A stretch of 64,000 nt of DNA from JAEVLT01 sp050496765 (GTDB lineage: Bacteria > Bacillota > Bacilli > Bacillales > Cytobacillaceae). The notes beneath the pieces were generated by a model. It searched no databases. It saw only the letters and a list, made by a program, of their open reading frames with translations, and was not told where the DNA came from. The position numbers and the translations under genes were made by a program. Shown here piece after piece: positions 62,306 to 64,000 of this stretch. Numbering within the stretch: position 1 is the first letter of the stretch; every line of letters starts with the position of its first letter. Location of the stretch: assembly GCF_050496765.1 (NCBI RefSeq), contig NZ_JBNWEO010000014.1:1-64000 (forward strand). The letters run 5' to 3'.

Positions 62306-63868
62306 TTAATGCAAATTCCGCAATTCCACTCGGCGGATTTTTCCCGAGTCTGTTTTCGGAAGATCTTCGACAAACTGGATAGCTCTTGGATATTTATATG
62401 GAGCTGTCAGTTTTTTTACAAATTGCTGCAGTTCTGTAATCAATTCTTTTGTGCCAATAACGTTTTCTTTTAACACAACAAATGCTTTAACAATGTTTCC
62501 TCTAACTGGATCCGGCGCCGCAACAACCGCACATTCTTTGACAGTGTGGTGCTTCATTAAAGCATCTTCAACTTCAAACGGCCCAATCGTATAGCCTGAA
62601 CTAATAATGACATCATCATTTCTGCCCTGGAACCAAAAGTAATTCTCAGCATCTTTGATTGCCCGATCTCCCGTCAAAAAATAATTGCCCCGGTATGAGC
62701 GTTCAGTCGTGGCCTCATCTTTATAATATTGTTGAAAAAGTGCTGGAAAATCCCGTTTTATCGCGATTGTTCCAACTTGATTAACCGCTAGCGGCTCACC
62801 TGCTTCATCCACTACTTCCAAAAACTCCGGCAACAGCGGCTGACCCATTGACCCTATTTTCTCTCGATCCATATTTAAGTTGGCAATTAACAATGTGCTC
62901 TCTGTTTGTCCATAGCCGTCGCGAATGTCAATGTCAAATGTATTTTTAAAAATATCTATCACTTCCCGGTTCAACGCTTCACCCGCTGAAACAGCCGTAT
63001 GAAGATGGGAGAGATTAAAGGTACTAATGTCGTCGAGCTTGGCCATCATCCGATACTCTGTTGGTGTGCAGCATAACACATTGATTTTTTTATCCTCAAG
63101 CAATTGCAAATATTTATGCGGCTGAAACCGGCCATGAAAAACAAACCCGGTTGCACCGGAACCTAAGATCGAAAGAAATGGTGTCCAAACCCACTTTTGC
63201 CAGCCCGGTGCCGCTGTCGCCCAGACAATATCCTTGTCGCTGATGTTCAGCCATTTTGAAGCAGCCGTCCGCAAATGGGCATATCCCCAGCCATGGCTGT
63301 GAACAACCCCTTTTGGCATTCCGGTCGTTCCTGAGGTGTAAGCAAGAAAAGCAAAATCTTTTTTACGTGTTTCCACTGTCTGAAACTGCTGTGATTGGCC
63401 ATCCATCAGGTTTTCCAGTGAAAGCCAGCCCGGAACCTCTTTTCCAAACGCAATTTTGAATTGTAAAAATGGTGCAGGTTCTTTGATGTTGTCAAATTCT
63501 CCCACAAAGGCATGGTAGCAAATCACTGCTTTTGCTTCCGAATGGTTGAGCCGATAGACCAAATCTTTGGCTCTTAATAATTCCGAGGCCGGACTGATTA
63601 CAATCCCCGCTTTTAAACAAGCTAAATAAATGACATAGGATTCAATCAGTCTAGTTGTCATGACAACAACCCGATCGCCTTTTACCAAACCAAGATCTGT
63701 CAACCCATTTGCAAGCTGATTGGCTTTTTGAATTAATTGTTGATACGTAACCGTATTTTGTTCCCCAGCTTCATTTTCCCATAACAATGCTGTTTTTTCA
63801 GACAAATGCCGATCAATGTCATCAGCAATGTTGTAGTATTCAGGTGCAAGTAATGTTTGGAGTTCCAT
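62306..63868 (-). CDS. acyl-CoA synthetase (MbcS/acetate-CoA ligase family)
   Basis: A 520-residue AMP-forming synthetase that activates a short or branched acid with ATP and CoA. P-loop YTSGTTGMPKGVVHSHG, adenine motif DGYGQTEST, GDRAIKDAENYFWFQGR (hinge) and the catalytic Lys in KTDSGKIRRVEL near the end. It fits the MbcS/YtcI group of Bacillus, with acetyl-CoA synthetase as the alternative. AGAGG precedes the ATG. Alone on the strand. Confidence 0.88.
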   Translation of the reverse strand: MELQTLLAPEYYNIADDIDRHLSEKTALLWENEAGEQNTVTYQQLIQKANQLANGLTDLGLVKGDRVVVMTTRLIESYVIYLACLKAGIVISPASELLRAKDLVYRLNHSEAKAVICYHAFVGEFDNIKEPAPFLQFKIAFGKEVPGWLSLENLMDGQSQQFQTVETRKKDFAFLAYTSGTTGMPKGVVHSHGWGYAHLRTAASKWLNISDKDIVWATAAPGWQKWVWTPFLSILGSGATGFVFHGRFQPHKYLQLLEDKKINVLCCTPTEYRMMAKLDDISTFNLSHLHTAVSAGEALNREVIDIFKNTFDIDIRDGYGQTESTLLIANLNMDREKIGSMGQPLLPEFLEVVDEAGEPLAVNQVGTIAIKRDFPALFQQYYKDEATTERSYRGNYFLTGDRAIKDAENYFWFQGRNDDVIISSGYTIGPFEVEDALMKHHTVKECAVVAAPDPVRGNIVKAFVVLKENVIGTKELITELQQFVKKLTAPYKYPRAIQFVEDLPKTDSGKIRRVELRNLH

Positions 63869-64000
63869 GTTTGTAACCTCTTTTCGTAAAAGTCATTGAT
63901 TATATCCTGAGCTTATGACCTCATCATAATATGTAACAATAATAGGACTTTTCCTCCATGGATGTAAAGTTATAAATGTCATATATCCGACTGCTTTTTC
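63869..64000. other. upstream region at the window edge
   Basis: 132 bp upstream of the acyl-CoA synthetase gene; no motif recognised. Confidence 0.4.

Noticed and set aside
63660..63680. GTCATGAC palindrome in the acyl-CoA synthetase gene as another repeat copy
   Set aside because: It is within conserved coding sequence and the rest of the repeat pattern is missing.

Overview
The window looks like a chromosomal segment of a moderately low-GC, endospore-former-type Bacillaceae species. Supports for this are the strong AGGAGG-type ribosome binding sites, the GTG and TTG starts, the Bacillus-style methionine salvage genes with two S-box (SAM-I) riboswitches, a CIRCE operator, cre-, Rex- and LexA-like sites, and small Bacillus-type proteins. 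The species cannot be fixed from sequence alone. A fermentative AdhE and a SelB factor suggest a facultative, perhaps thermotolerant Bacillus relative. No rRNA, tRNA or CRISPR array was found.

Layout. 1-0.6 kb: the 3' part of an IS3-family transposase. 1.0-4.5 kb: a sugar-binding lipoprotein, a membrane-anchored GH43 glycosidase and a frameshifted ArsR-type regulator; the permeases expected with the binding protein are missing on the IS side. 4.9-8.4 kb: a MacA/ATPase/MacB-like ABC exporter plus a response regulator without its kinase. 8.8-14.1 kb: SH3-amidase, selB, mntH (with an MntR-like site) and a GNAT. 14.1-18.4 kb: sbcDC with a LexA-like box. 18.6-27.9 kb: csp, two membrane proteins, SulP plus ArsR, a structured-RNA candidate, a TIGR00266 protein, a PadR/HAAS/DUF4173 membrane cluster, and a coupled PAP2 phosphatase/hydrolase pair. 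27.9-30.7 kb: several small genes, some not longer than about 60 codons, and a SirB/CbiX chelatase.

30.7-43.3 kb is the most distinctive block. A histidine kinase with a periplasmic-binding-type sensor domain and an NtrC-type activator sit directly upstream of a near-perfect sigma-54 promoter, with an 18-bp inverted repeat (likely activator site) and a cre-like site. This promoter reads into a TAXI binding protein, a polyamine/iron-type four-gene ABC importer, an LhgO-type FAD oxidase, and GlcD- and GlcF-like subunits. The block can be read as a nutrient-sensed, sigma-54-driven 2-hydroxyacid uptake and oxidation system.

43.4-51.9 kb holds methionine salvage: mtnD, mtnB, mtnX, mtnW, mtnE, mtnU, mtnK, mtnA. 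MtnK and MtnA turn methylthioribose into methylthioribulose-1-phosphate, MtnB, W, X and D convert that to the keto acid, and MtnE with MtnU re-aminate it to methionine. A degenerate 51-bp tandem repeat separates mtnD from mtnB. 51.9-56.7 kb: a small metallopeptidase-like protein, a phage-type small protein, a second MacA/MacB-like pair without an ATPase but with a small lipoprotein, a zinc-ribbon protein and a frameshifted gene remnant. 56.8-63.9 kb: htpG under CIRCE, adhE with Rex- and cre-like sites, a small protein of unknown function and an acyl-CoA synthetase.
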